Below, in pieces: positions 18,118 to 26,722 of a DNA stretch of 64,000 nt. A model generated the notes under the pieces. It was not told the DNA's origin. It worked only from the letters and a program-made list of their open reading frames with translations, and did no database searches. A program made the translations under genes and the position numbers. The first letter of the stretch is position 1; the number at the start of each line of letters is the position of its first letter. Source of the DNA: Streptomyces sp. P9-A4 (GTDB lineage: Bacteria > Actinomycetota > Actinomycetes > Streptomycetales > Streptomycetaceae); NCBI RefSeq assembly GCF_036634195.1, contig NZ_JAZIFY010000001.1, positions 5,962,501-6,026,500 of the forward strand. Reading direction: 5' to 3'.

Positions 18118-19107
18118 GTGACCAGCACTTCGACGGACGCCATCCGGGACCGGCTCCACGCCTCGCTGCGCGACCGGTTCGGCACCCGCTGGACGGTCGA
18201 CACCAGCGGTACGGACCTCTTGATGAACCCCCGGCGGAGGGTCGGCCCCGCCTCCCCTCGCCGTACCGCCTCACCCCACGCGATCGCCGACGGGCTGCGA
18301 GGGGCCCTTCGGCAGGCCGGGCTGCTGACCGACGGAGCCGTCCTGCCGGTGCTGTGGGACCGCGACACACAACTGATCGCCTCGGCGGTCCAGGCCCTGG
18401 ACCCCTGGCTCAAGTCGCGGCTTCCCTACAGCTGGAGCGAGGGATTCCTGCCGCAGCCCGCCGTCAGGTTCACCGGCGAACGCGACGCGGAGGGCCGGCT
18501 GCTCGACGGCTTCCTCACCTCCTTCGTGAACGTCTCCTACGTACAGCGGATCACCTCCCCCCATGAGCACGCCGCACTCATGGACCACTGGATAGGCGCG
18601 CTGTCACGCATCGGCATCCACGCCGGGCGGCTCTCGGTCACGGGCGCGCTGGAGGTGTGGCACCGGCCACCGGTCGCGGGCATCACCCTGTTCCTCTCCT
18701 GCGACGGCGAGGTGATCGGGGACGCCGTCCTCCTCTGGCACGCCGACACGCCCGCCTTCATGGCGACGGACCTCGGCAGCGGGGTGGAGAACCTGAGGTG
18801 GCGACTGGGCGGACAGTCCTGGCCGCGAGCGGCCTTCGGCGAACTCGCGGAGTGGTACGACCCGGGAATCCTCGACGCCTCCCGCACGGCGACCCTGCTG
18901 CTGATGAGCGGCATCAGACCGGCCGCCCGGGGCGCCGGTCACTCCCTGCGCCTGCTGGCGCGTGCGATCCCTCCCGGACTCGCCGCCAGCGGGCTGGGCC
19001 GGCTGGTGCGTCACCACCATGACTACTGGACCGGATTCGGTGTGACCGGAGCGCCCTGGCCGCACCTGGCCACCTGTCTGGAGGAGGAGGTCCTTCGCAC
19101 CCCATGA
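18118..19107 (+). CDS. truncated alanyl-tRNA-synthetase-like protein
   Basis: The product is 329 aa. I read it as a remodelled AlaRS catalytic core. Residues 111-150 (LPQPAVRFTGERD and FLTSFVNVSYVQR) align with the AlaRS stretch SQRCVRAGGKHND and FFEMLGNFSFGDY. Residues 216-228 (ATDLGSGVENLRW) align with motif 3 (VDTGMGLER), and 253-283 (DASRTATLLLMSGIRPAARG then AGHSLRLLARAI) with the helix [20 protein letters not shown]. The motif 3 Arg is replaced by Asn, and the editing and C-Ala domains are absent. It may have become an amino-acid-activating or amide-forming enzyme. The start GTG 18118 follows the previous stop directly and its own end overlaps the MFS gene by four bases. Confidence 0.6.
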   Translation: MTSTSTDAIRDRLHASLRDRFGTRWTVDTSGTDLLMNPRRRVGPASPRRTASPHAIADGLRGALRQAGLLTDGAVLPVLWDRDTQLIASAVQALDPWLKSRLPYSWSEGFLPQPAVRFTGERDAEGRLLDGFLTSFVNVSYVQRITSPHEHAALMDHWIGALSRIGIHAGRLSVTGALEVWHRPPVAGITLFLSCDGEVIGDAVLLWHADTPAFMATDLGSGVENLRWRLGGQSWPRAAFGELAEWYDPGILDASRTATLLLMSGIRPAARGAGHSLRLLARAIPPGLAASGLGRLVRHHHDYWTGFGVTGAPWPHLATCLEEEVLRTP

Positions 19108-20279
19108 CGACCGTACTGCGGCGCTTCTGGCTGCTGAGTGCCCTGGTGGGCCTCGTCGAGTTCCTCTTCGGCGCCACCTTCATGGCCGTCCTCACCCAGC
19201 GGGGATTCAGCGGGCAGGACATCGGCTACCTCCTGGCCCTCAGCAACATCGCCATCACCGTCCTCGAACTTCCCAGCGGCGCATGGGGGGACCGCTACGG
19301 CCAGCGCAAGATGCTCGTACTCGGCCTCACCTTGTGGGGGGCCGCGCTCGTGGTGTACGGCCTCGCCCCCGGCATCCCCCTCACGGCACTGAGCCTCTGC
19401 CTGTGGGGCGCCGGCATGGCCGTCTACTCCGGCGCGCCGACCAGCCTCGTCGTCAACCGGCTCCACGAGAGCGGCCACGGGGAGAGCGTCCCCGCCGCCG
19501 TACGGGGAGCGCAGGTGGCCCGATGGACCGCGTCCGCGTCCGGCGCGATCGCCACGGTCCTGCTGCTGAGGTCGACGACCCCCGAACTGATCATCGGCGT
19601 GAGCGGGGTGGTGATGCTGCTCCTCGCCCTGTGGACCCGGAAGACCTGGGAGGAGTCCGCGAAGGCCGCCGGCAGCTCGGTCCAGCGGAAGATCGTCGAC
19701 GGGGTACGCAGGGCGTTCGGCGCGCGGCTGATCGGTCTGCTCGCACTGAACGCGCTGATGGCGGTGGTGTTCGAGGTCCTGATCATGAGCTGGCAGCCGG
19801 CGGCCGTCGAACTGGCCGGCGTTCCGCTGGGCTTCCTCGGAGTCCTGCTCTTCGGCTACTCCCTGGCGGCGGCTCTCGGCTCCTGGCTGGTGAAGTACCT
19901 GAAGACATGGGTCACCGGGAGGGCCGCCGCCGTCCTCATGGCTCTGATGGCGGCCTCGATGGGTGTCGCCTCGCTCACCGACGGCGTTCTGTTCTACCTG
20001 GGATTCGGGATCGCGGAACTCACCTGTGGCGTCCTCTTCACCGTCCTTGACACGCTGAAGCAGCAACGGTTCCCGGACGAGCTGCGGAACACGCTCACCT
20101 CCAGCTTCGGCGCCATCGGCGGTCTGGCGGGCGCGGGGACGGCCCTGCTGTTCGGCCTGGCCTGGGATCGGCTCGGCCTCGGCCCGGCCCTCGGCTACTG
20201 CTCCCTGGGGCTGGGCCTCCTCGCGCTCGCCCTCCTGATCCCCGCATCGATGAACCGCGCCGCCGCACGCGCGCGCTGA
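19104..20279 (+). CDS. MFS transporter, probable product exporter
   Basis: The product is 391 aa with about 10-12 hydrophobic spans. The MFS signature between spans 2 and 3 is seen as GAWGDRYGQRKMLVLGLTLW. ATG 19104 overlaps the previous stop (ATGA), so it is translationally coupled to the AlaRS-like gene. Its place at the end of the row fits export of the finished compound or self-resistance. The long palindrome behind it ends the transcript. Confidence 0.88.
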   Translation: MTTVLRRFWLLSALVGLVEFLFGATFMAVLTQRGFSGQDIGYLLALSNIAITVLELPSGAWGDRYGQRKMLVLGLTLWGAALVVYGLAPGIPLTALSLCLWGAGMAVYSGAPTSLVVNRLHESGHGESVPAAVRGAQVARWTASASGAIATVLLLRSTTPELIIGVSGVVMLLLALWTRKTWEESAKAAGSSVQRKIVDGVRRAFGARLIGLLALNALMAVVFEVLIMSWQPAAVELAGVPLGFLGVLLFGYSLAAALGSWLVKYLKTWVTGRAAAVLMALMAASMGVASLTDGVLFYLGFGIAELTCGVLFTVLDTLKQQRFPDELRNTLTSSFGAIGGLAGAGTALLFGLAWDRLGLGPALGYCSLGLGLLALALLIPASMNRAAARAR

Positions 20280-20285
20280 GACGCC

Positions 20286-20311
20286 CGGCCGTACGCGCGC
20301 GCGTACGGCCG
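20286..20311. terminator. 26-bp perfect palindrome terminating both converging genes
   Basis: Two 13-base halves (20286-20298, CGGCCGTACGCGC, and 20299-20311) are exact reverse complements. It lies between the MFS stop at 20279 and the converging amidotransferase stop at 20334, so it should act on both strands and marks the right border of the 12.6-20.3 kb cluster. Confidence 0.85.
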
Positions 20312-20333
20312 TGCACGGTCCGGAAGACAGGCC

Positions 20334-21092
20334 CTAGACCGGGTCCCCGGCCGCGTGCCGCGTCGCCGCCACCGCCAGTGCCCGGACCAGTGGGTGCGGG
20401 TGGGTGCCGTCGCCCGACAGTTCCGGCTGGAAGAGGGTCGCCAGGAAGAAGGGGTGCCCGGGGAGTTCCGCGATCCGTACCCCGCCCTCCTCGTCCGCGC
20501 CCGTGAACCGCAGCCCGTGGCCCCGCAGGGTGTCGAGGTGGCGGCTGTCGGGGCCGTAGTCGCAGTGGTAGCGCTCGGTGGTGCGCTCCGCGCCGAGGGC
20601 CCGCTCGGCGAGGGAGCCCGGGGTGATTCGTACGACACCCTCGTGGCCCACCAGCGAGCAGGCCAGCGGCGCGATCAGCAGGTCGCCCGGGTCCGCGGCC
20701 GGATCGTTCTCGGCGTGCGCGGCCCGCTCCAGACCGCAGACGTTCCGCGCGAACTCCAGCAGGGCGTGCTGGAAACCGCCGCAGGTGCCGAGGAAGGGAA
20801 TGCCGTCCTCCCGGGCCGTGCGGATCGCGGCCAGCGCCCCCGTCTCGCTCTCGTACGGGCTCCCCGGCAGCACCCACACCGCGTCGAAGCCCTTCACCGC
20901 GCCGGGCGCCGCCGCGTCCCCGGTCGGGATCCAGTACGCGTCGAGCGCGAGGCCGTCCCGCTCCGCCAGGCCGTCGAGGAGGACGGGGACGCGGACATGG
21001 GAGCGGACGTGCGGGGAACGGTCGCCGACCAGGGCGATCCGGGCAGTACGGGGGATCCGCGGGGTACGGGGGAGGGGGTGCGTGTCGTTCAT
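20334..21092 (-). CDS. class I glutamine-amidotransferase-like protein (CTP synthase C-terminal-like)
   Basis: The product is 252 aa. The glutaminase pattern is present: nucleophile Cys in FLGTCGGFQHALLEF, and the FQPELSGDGTHPHPLV stretch where CTP synthase has its His-Pro-Glu. No synthetase domain is attached and CTP synthase itself is over 500 aa, so this is a stand-alone PyrG-like glutaminase homologue of unknown target. ATG 21090-21092 has AAGGA upstream; an in-frame ATG nine bases earlier is less well placed. It converges on the cluster's MFS gene and is probably not part of that cluster. Confidence 0.78.
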   Translation of the reverse strand: MNDTHPLPRTPRIPRTARIALVGDRSPHVRSHVRVPVLLDGLAERDGLALDAYWIPTGDAAAPGAVKGFDAVWVLPGSPYESETGALAAIRTAREDGIPFLGTCGGFQHALLEFARNVCGLERAAHAENDPAADPGDLLIAPLACSLVGHEGVVRITPGSLAERALGAERTTERYHCDYGPDSRHLDTLRGHGLRFTGADEEGGVRIAELPGHPFFLATLFQPELSGDGTHPHPLVRALAVAATRHAAGDPV

Positions 21093-21188
21093 GGGGACCA
21101 TCCTTCGCGGCGGCCCCACTTCACGTCCAACGATGATCCCTGCACTGTCCATCAAGAACACTTATGACCCGCTGGATAGGGTGGCCGC

Positions 21189-21713
21189 ATGACGAACGAT
21201 CACGACTGGGAGACCCGCGTCGCCGCCCTCTGGGAGCGGCTCGACGACCACCGGCCCGCCGACTTCCGCGCCCGCGTCGCCGACCTCGCCGCCGAGCGGC
21301 CCGACGACGACCCCGCCGCCCTCTTCGAACTGGGCGCCGCCCACGACTCCACCGGCGAACCCGTGGAAGCCGTCCGGCTCTACCAGCGCGCCCTCGACCT
21401 CGGCGTCACCGGACTCCGCCGCCGTCGGGCCGTCATCCAGCTCGCCAGCAGCCTCCGCAACCTCGGCCGCCCCGACCGCAGCGTCGAACTCCTCACCGCC
21501 GAACGCGCCCTCCCCGCCGACCGGCTGGACGCCGACGAGACCGCCCTCGCCGGAGCCGTCGACGCCTTCCTCGCCCTCGCCCTCGCCGACACCGGCCGCG
21601 ACCGCGAAGCGGCCTCCCTCGCCCTCGGCGCCCTCGCCCCCCTCCTGCCCCGCTACAACCGCTCCCTCGCCCACTACGCCCGCGCCCTCCTCACCTCCCC
21701 CGACGGCTCCTGA
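21189..21713 (+). CDS. tetratricopeptide-repeat protein
   Basis: The product is 174 aa. Helical repeats of TPR type are visible, for example PAALFELGAAHDSTGEPVEA, then VRLYQRALDLG, and VIQLASSLRNLGRPDRSVEL. It is soluble, without signal peptide. Such proteins mediate protein-protein contacts. ATG 21189 is preceded by AGGGTGG. The gene ends 18 bases before a LysR gene in the same direction, so the two may be co-transcribed. Its partner is unknown. Confidence 0.8.
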   Translation: MTNDHDWETRVAALWERLDDHRPADFRARVADLAAERPDDDPAALFELGAAHDSTGEPVEAVRLYQRALDLGVTGLRRRRAVIQLASSLRNLGRPDRSVELLTAERALPADRLDADETALAGAVDAFLALALADTGRDREAASLALGALAPLLPRYNRSLAHYARALLTSPDGS

Positions 21714-21731
21714 CCAGGAGCCCGGCCCCCC

Positions 21732-22622
21732 ATGGACCCGCACCTGCTGCGCACCTTCGTCACCGTCGCCCGGCTCGCCTCCTTCTCCGAGGCCGCACGT
21801 GAGCTGGGCTACACCCAGTCCGCCGTCTCCCAGCACATCGCCGCCCTGGAGACCGACCTCGCCCAGCCCCTGCTCACCCGCAGACCCGTCGCCCCGACCC
21901 CGGCCGGCGCCCGCCTCCTCGAACACGCGGGGGCACTCCTGCTCCGCCTCGACGCGGCCCGCGCCGACCTCGACCGGTTCGCCGCCGCGCCCCGCGCCAC
22001 CCTGGCCGTCGCCGCCTCCCCGCTCGCCCTCCACCCCCGTACCCTCGCCGCCCTCCCCGCCACCGGCGTCACCCTGCGCGCGCTGCCCCGCGAGCGGGTC
22101 CCCGCCGCCGTCGCCACCGGCGAGGCCGACGCCGGACTCGTCGACGGCATCGCCGCCCCCAGCGACCCGCTGCGGCTACCCGACATCGCCCCGCTCGCCG
22201 CGACCGCCGTCGCCGAGCAACCACTCGCCGTCGTCCTGCCCGAGGACCACCCGCTCGCCGGACGCGCCGGACTCCGCCTCGACGACCTCGTCGACGCCCG
22301 CTGGCTCGACGCGCCCGCCGCAGGCATCCCCCTCGACCGGCTGCGGGCCGTGCACGGCGGACCCGCCGGGCGGGGCTTCCGTACCGCCCTGCGCTACGAG
22401 GGCACCGACACCCGCACCCTCACCGCCCTGGCCGCCGCCGGGCACGGCCTCGCGCTGCTCCCCTCGGCCCTCGCGGACGGCACCCCCGGAGCGTCCGCCG
22501 TCCCCCTGGTCGCACCCCGCCTCGTCCACCGCACCGAACTCCTCCTGCCGACCGGCCCGCCGCCCGAACGCGCCACCCCGGTGGCCGAGTTCACCCGACG
22601 GCTCAAGGCCCGACACCCGTAG
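21732..22622 (+). CDS. LysR family transcriptional regulator
   Basis: The product is 296 aa, normal length. The N-terminal helix-turn-helix is MDPHLLRTFVTVARLASFSE, then AARELGYTQSAVSQHIAALE, then TDLAQPLLTRR. The effector-binding domain follows, with two alpha/beta lobes and the conserved PEDHPLAGRAGLRLDDL segment. ATG 21732 is clear. It lies between a TPR gene and an uncharacterised gene in the same orientation; no divergent target gene is present, so its regulon cannot be inferred. Confidence 0.9.
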   Translation: MDPHLLRTFVTVARLASFSEAARELGYTQSAVSQHIAALETDLAQPLLTRRPVAPTPAGARLLEHAGALLLRLDAARADLDRFAAAPRATLAVAASPLALHPRTLAALPATGVTLRALPRERVPAAVATGEADAGLVDGIAAPSDPLRLPDIAPLAATAVAEQPLAVVLPEDHPLAGRAGLRLDDLVDARWLDAPAAGIPLDRLRAVHGGPAGRGFRTALRYEGTDTRTLTALAAAGHGLALLPSALADGTPGASAVPLVAPRLVHRTELLLPTGPPPERATPVAEFTRRLKARHP

Positions 22623-22662
22623 TCGCTACCCTGTGCGCAACGGCGACGGAAGGCGGGCGGGC

Positions 22663-23622
22663 GTGGGGTGGCTGCGACGAGGACCCAGGCGGGACGGCGG
22701 CGACGCGCCGAGGGACCCCGAGTTCGCGTACTTCTCGCAGCGCGAGGCCGCGCTCTTCCGCGGCCGGGTCCGGGAGACCTTCGCCGAACTCGGCCTTGAG
22801 GTCACCGTCTACGCCGACCACGTCATCGACGACAAGGGCCGCCGTTTCGGCCTCGGCAACCTCGCCGCCGTCTGCCACCAGGACCCGCGCGGCCCCCGCG
22901 TCTGGCCCGGCATGATCCACCGGCACATCGGCCTGGTCGTCCGCGCCATGGACGGGCCGTCCGCGCTCGACACCCTGCCGCCCGAGCAGATCCGCGCCCA
23001 GCTCTACCCCCGGGTCGTCAGCGGCGACGGCATCGACGCCGCCGCCTTCGGGTACGCGCGAACCGTCGCCCCCGGCCTGTACGAGATCCTCGCGCTGGAC
23101 CTCCCCGAGAGCGTCATGATGCTCACCGACGAGGCCCTCGAACGGCTCGGCGACCACGCCCAGCTCCGCGACCGGGCCCTGCGCAACCTGCGCGGACTGC
23201 CCGTCGAGGAGCACGAGACCGTCCGCGACGCCGACGGCATGTGCTTCGAGATCATCCTCGGCGACTCCTTCTACACCGCGAGCCGCGTCCTCGACCTCGA
23301 CGGCGTCGTCCGCCGGGTCACCGGCCTGCCGCTCGGCGAGCACGGCGCCCTCGTCGCCCTGCCCTTCCGGCACCAGCTCGCCTTCCACCCCATCCGCGAC
23401 ACCTCGATCATCCCGGCCCTCGGCGCGATGGCCTCCTTCGCCGCCTCCGGCTACGAGGAGGTGCCGGGCGCCATCAGCCCGTACGTCTTCTGGTGGCGCG
23501 ACGGCACCCTCACCCAGCTCAGCGAGCACGACGAGGCGCACGGGGACCTGCGGATCGTCGTCGGCGACGACTTCCAGGAACTCCTGGAACGGCTCATCGC
23601 ACAGGGCCCGGACCGCCGCTGA
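22663..23622 (+). CDS. uncharacterised cytoplasmic protein
   Basis: The product is about 319 aa; I do not recognise the family with confidence. It has no signal peptide or membrane span. Distinctive segments include REAALFRGRVRETFAELGLE, GNLAAVCHQDPRGPRVWPGM, MIHRHIGLVVRAM and a late IIPALGAMASFAASGYEEVP. The pattern of mixed alpha/beta segments suggests a small-protein immunity or DUF1444-like fold, but this is a guess. GTG 22663 is chosen because a GGAAGG site precedes it and the frame upstream has no family-like sequence. The neighbours are a LysR gene and a peptidase gene. Confidence 0.6.
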   Translation: MGWLRRGPRRDGGDAPRDPEFAYFSQREAALFRGRVRETFAELGLEVTVYADHVIDDKGRRFGLGNLAAVCHQDPRGPRVWPGMIHRHIGLVVRAMDGPSALDTLPPEQIRAQLYPRVVSGDGIDAAAFGYARTVAPGLYEILALDLPESVMMLTDEALERLGDHAQLRDRALRNLRGLPVEEHETVRDADGMCFEIILGDSFYTASRVLDLDGVVRRVTGLPLGEHGALVALPFRHQLAFHPIRDTSIIPALGAMASFAASGYEEVPGAISPYVFWWRDGTLTQLSEHDEAHGDLRIVVGDDFQELLERLIAQGPDRR

Positions 23623-23698
23623 CCGGTCGCGGGCCGCTCCGGCGCCCGGCAGGATGCTGTACGACGCACCGGACGAGGACGCCGAGGAGAAGCCCCCC

Positions 23699-24841
23699 AT
23701 GCCCAGCAGCCACGCCACCGACGAGGTCGTGCCCTTCACCGCGGACGACTACCGGGCCCGGATGGCCCGCGCCGCCGAGTCCGCCGCCGACGCCGGGCTC
23801 GCCGGCGTCCTCGTCGCCCCAGGCCCCGACCTCGTCTACCTCACCGGCTACCAGCCCACGGCGATCACCGAGCGGCTCACCGTCCTCGTCCTCGCCGCCG
23901 GCCGGGAACCGGTCCTCGTCGTCCCCACCCTGGAGGCCCCCGACGCCGAGAAGGCCACCGGGGCCCCCGCGCTCACCCTGCGCGACTGGACCGACGGCAA
24001 GGACCCCTACGCCGTCGCCGCGCCGCTGCTCGCCGCCGACGGACGCTTCGGCGTCAGCGACAACGCCTGGGCCATGCACCTCCTCGGCCTCCAGCAGGCC
24101 CTGCCCGGCACCTCGTACGTCTCGCTCACCGAGGCCCTGCCGATGCTCAGGGGCGTCAAGGACGCCCACGAACTGGCCAGGATCGCAGCCGCCGGGGCCG
24201 CCGCCGACCAGGCGTACGGCGAGATCCTCAAGGTGCGGTTCGCCGGCCGCGAGGAGACCGACGTGGCCGCCGACCTCGCCCGGCTGCTCATGGAGTTCGG
24301 GCACTCCCAGGTCGACTTCACCGTCGTCGGCTCCGGCCCCAACGGCGCCAACCCGCACCACGAGGCCGGTGACCGGGTCATCGAGCACGGCGACATGGTC
24401 GTCCTCGACTTCGGCGGCCTCAAGCACGGCTACGGCTCCGACACCACCCGTACCGTCCACGTCGGCGAACCCACCGACGAGGAGCGGCGCGTCCACGACC
24501 TCGTCCGCGAGGCCCAGCAGGCCGGGTTCGAGGCGGTACGCCCCGGGGTCGCCTGCCAGGACGTCGACCGGGCGGCCCGCAAGGTCATCAAGGACGCCGG
24601 ATACGGCGAGTACTTCATCCACCGCACCGGCCACGGCATCGGCGTCACCACGCACGAACCGCCCTACATGATCGAGGGCGAGGAGCTCCCGATCGTCCCC
24701 GGCATGTGCTTCTCCATCGAGCCCGGCGTCTACCTCCCGGGCCGGTTCGGCGTCCGCATCGAGGACATCGTGACGGCGACGGAGGAGGGGGCGGGGCGCC
24801 GGTTCAACAACACCCCGCACGAGATGGCGATCGTGGAGTAG
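23699..24841 (+). CDS. M24 family Xaa-Pro aminopeptidase/dipeptidase
   Basis: The product is 380 aa. An N-terminal creatinase-type domain is followed by the pita-bread metallopeptidase domain. The five expected metal ligands can be seen: D in VVLDFGG, D in GSDTTRT, H in GHGIGVT, E in IEPGVY and E in RIEDIV. The enzyme should release an N-terminal residue before proline or split Xaa-Pro dipeptides in the cytoplasm. I chose ATG 23699 (MPSSHATDE), with GAGGAG upstream; ATG 23654 would add 15 atypical residues. It stands alone and converges with treZ. Confidence 0.9.
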   Translation: MPSSHATDEVVPFTADDYRARMARAAESAADAGLAGVLVAPGPDLVYLTGYQPTAITERLTVLVLAAGREPVLVVPTLEAPDAEKATGAPALTLRDWTDGKDPYAVAAPLLAADGRFGVSDNAWAMHLLGLQQALPGTSYVSLTEALPMLRGVKDAHELARIAAAGAAADQAYGEILKVRFAGREETDVAADLARLLMEFGHSQVDFTVVGSGPNGANPHHEAGDRVIEHGDMVVLDFGGLKHGYGSDTTRTVHVGEPTDEERRVHDLVREAQQAGFEAVRPGVACQDVDRAARKVIKDAGYGEYFIHRTGHGIGVTTHEPPYMIEGEELPIVPGMCFSIEPGVYLPGRFGVRIEDIVTATEEGAGRRFNNTPHEMAIVE

Positions 24842-24853
24842 CCCGTACCGGGT

Positions 24854-26605
24854 TCAGCCGTCCGTGAGGAGGACCGCCGACTCGCCGGGGAGCCGCAGCA
24901 CCCCGTCCTCCGCCGGGGTCCCGATCGGCTCCCAGGCCGCCAGGACCCGGTCGCGGCCGTTGGAGCCGAGCGGGATCACCGCCGGCTCCGTGCCCAGGTT
25001 CACGCCCACCCGCAGCACCCCGCGCCGGAAGACCAGCCAGCGGGCCTCCTCGTCGAAGGCCACCTTCACGCTCGCCAGGTCCGGGTCCGTCAGGTCCGGC
25101 AGGGTGCGGCGCAGGGCGATGAGCCGGCGGTACCAGGCGAGCAGCCGCTTGTGCGGGTCCTGCTCGCGCTCGGACCGGTCGAGGACGGAACGGTCCCTGG
25201 TGGCGGGCTCCTGCGGGTCCGGGACCTCGTTCTCGTCCCAGCCGTGCGCCGCGAACTCCCGCCGCCTGCCCCGCCGTACGGCCTCCGCCAGCTCCGGATC
25301 GGTGTGGTCGGTGAAGTACTGCCAGGGCGTCGTCGCCCCCCACTCCTCGCCCATGAACAGCATCGGCACCGAGGGACCCGTCAGGACGAGGGCCGCCGCG
25401 CAGGCCAGCAGCCCGGGGGAGAGGGAGGCCGAAAGGCGGTCACCCAGCGCCCGGTTGCCGATCTGGTCGTGGGTCTGCGCATAGCCGAGGAAGCGGTGCG
25501 CGGGCGTCCGCTCCCGGTCCACCGGGCGCCCGTGGTGGCGGCCCCGGAAGGCCGAGTACGTGCCGTCGTGGAAGAACACCCGCGTGAGCGTCTTCGCGAG
25601 CGCCGCCATCGGGGCGGCGGCGAAGTCCGCGTAGTAGCCCTGCGTCTCACCCGTCAGGGCGGTGTGCAGGGAGTGGTGGAAGTCGTCGTTCCACTGGGCG
25701 TGGACGCCGATCCCGCCGAGCGCCCTGGGCGTGGTCGTCCGCGGGTCCGCGAGGTCGGACTCGGCGATCAGGAAGTGCTGGCGGCCCTGCTCCCTCGCCA
25801 GCTCGTCGACGGCCGCCGACAGCTCCTCCAGGAAGGTGTACGCGCGGGTGTCCGCGAGCGCGTGCACCGCGTCCAGCCGCAGCCCGTCGATCCGGTAGTC
25901 CCGCAGCCAGGCCAGCGCGCTGCCCAGGAAGTACGCCCGGACCTCGTCCGAGCCGGGCGCGTCCAGGTTCACCGCCGCGCCCCACGGGGTGTGATGGGTG
26001 TCGGTGAAGTACGGCCCGAAGGACGGCAGGTGGTTGCCCGAGGGGCCCAGGTGGTTGTGGACCACGTCCAGGACCACCCCCATGCCGAGCCCGTGCGCCG
26101 AGTCGACGAACCGCTTCAGCGCCTCGGGACCGCCGTACGGCTCGTGCACCGCCCACGGCGCCACCCCGTCGTACCCCCAGCCCCGCACACCGGGGAACGG
26201 GCACAGCGGCATCAGCTCCACATGGGTGACGCCGAGGCCCGCCAGCTCCCCGAGACGCGCGGTCGCCGCGTCGAGGGTGCCCTCCGGGGTGAAGGTGCCG
26301 ACGTGCAGCTCGTACAGGACCGAGCTGCGCAGCCGCAGCCGGGGGGACTCGTGCAGCCAGGCGTACGCGGAGTGGTCGACGACCGCGGCGAGCCCGTCGG
26401 GCCCGGCCGGCAGCCGGCGGGCGCGCGGGTCCGGCAGGACGGGCCCGCCGTCCAGGGCGAAGCCGTACCGGTCGCCGTCCTGCGCGGGAACGACCCCCGA
26501 CCACCAGCCGGCCCGCTCGGCGTCCCGGTCCAGGGCGTGACCGGAACCGTTCAGCTCCAGCGTCACCCGGTCACGGGCGTGCGGCGCCCACACCTCGAAG
26601 AGCAC
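24854..26605 (-). CDS. treZ: malto-oligosyltrehalose trehalohydrolase
   Basis: The product is 583 aa, normal for TreZ. An N-terminal carbohydrate-binding module (VLFEVWAPHARDRVTLELNG) precedes the GH13 barrel. Visible are the nucleophile Asp in IDGLRLDAVHAL, the acid Glu in FLIAESDL, and the TreZ-like HAQWNDDFHHSLHTALTGE. It releases trehalose from the end of malto-oligosyltrehalose made by TreY, and both TreY and TreX/GlgX are also in the window. GTG 26603-26605 has GAGGGG six bases upstream and gives the family N-terminus; a start ten codons earlier is possible. The three trehalose genes are separated by unrelated genes. Confidence 0.93.
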   Translation of the reverse strand: MLFEVWAPHARDRVTLELNGSGHALDRDAERAGWWSGVVPAQDGDRYGFALDGGPVLPDPRARRLPAGPDGLAAVVDHSAYAWLHESPRLRLRSSVLYELHVGTFTPEGTLDAATARLGELAGLGVTHVELMPLCPFPGVRGWGYDGVAPWAVHEPYGGPEALKRFVDSAHGLGMGVVLDVVHNHLGPSGNHLPSFGPYFTDTHHTPWGAAVNLDAPGSDEVRAYFLGSALAWLRDYRIDGLRLDAVHALADTRAYTFLEELSAAVDELAREQGRQHFLIAESDLADPRTTTPRALGGIGVHAQWNDDFHHSLHTALTGETQGYYADFAAAPMAALAKTLTRVFFHDGTYSAFRGRHHGRPVDRERTPAHRFLGYAQTHDQIGNRALGDRLSASLSPGLLACAAALVLTGPSVPMLFMGEEWGATTPWQYFTDHTDPELAEAVRRGRRREFAAHGWDENEVPDPQEPATRDRSVLDRSEREQDPHKRLLAWYRRLIALRRTLPDLTDPDLASVKVAFDEEARWLVFRRGVLRVGVNLGTEPAVIPLGSNGRDRVLAAWEPIGTPAEDGVLRLPGESAVLLTDG

Positions 26606-26722
26606 GGATATCCCCTCGTCGACCTGACCAACCACTCGGTGGAACCCGCCACCGCGGCCACCGCGGCCGTCACGACCGCGGTGCCCTCCGGTCCTCCGGG
26701 ACCACCGGGTCCATCCTGGCAG

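Noticed and set aside
26640..26720. Collagen-like Gly-Pro-Pro coding stretch
   Set aside because: It spans only a few codons in one frame between two genes and has no start or signal; it is more likely GC-rich inverted repeats at a gene end.
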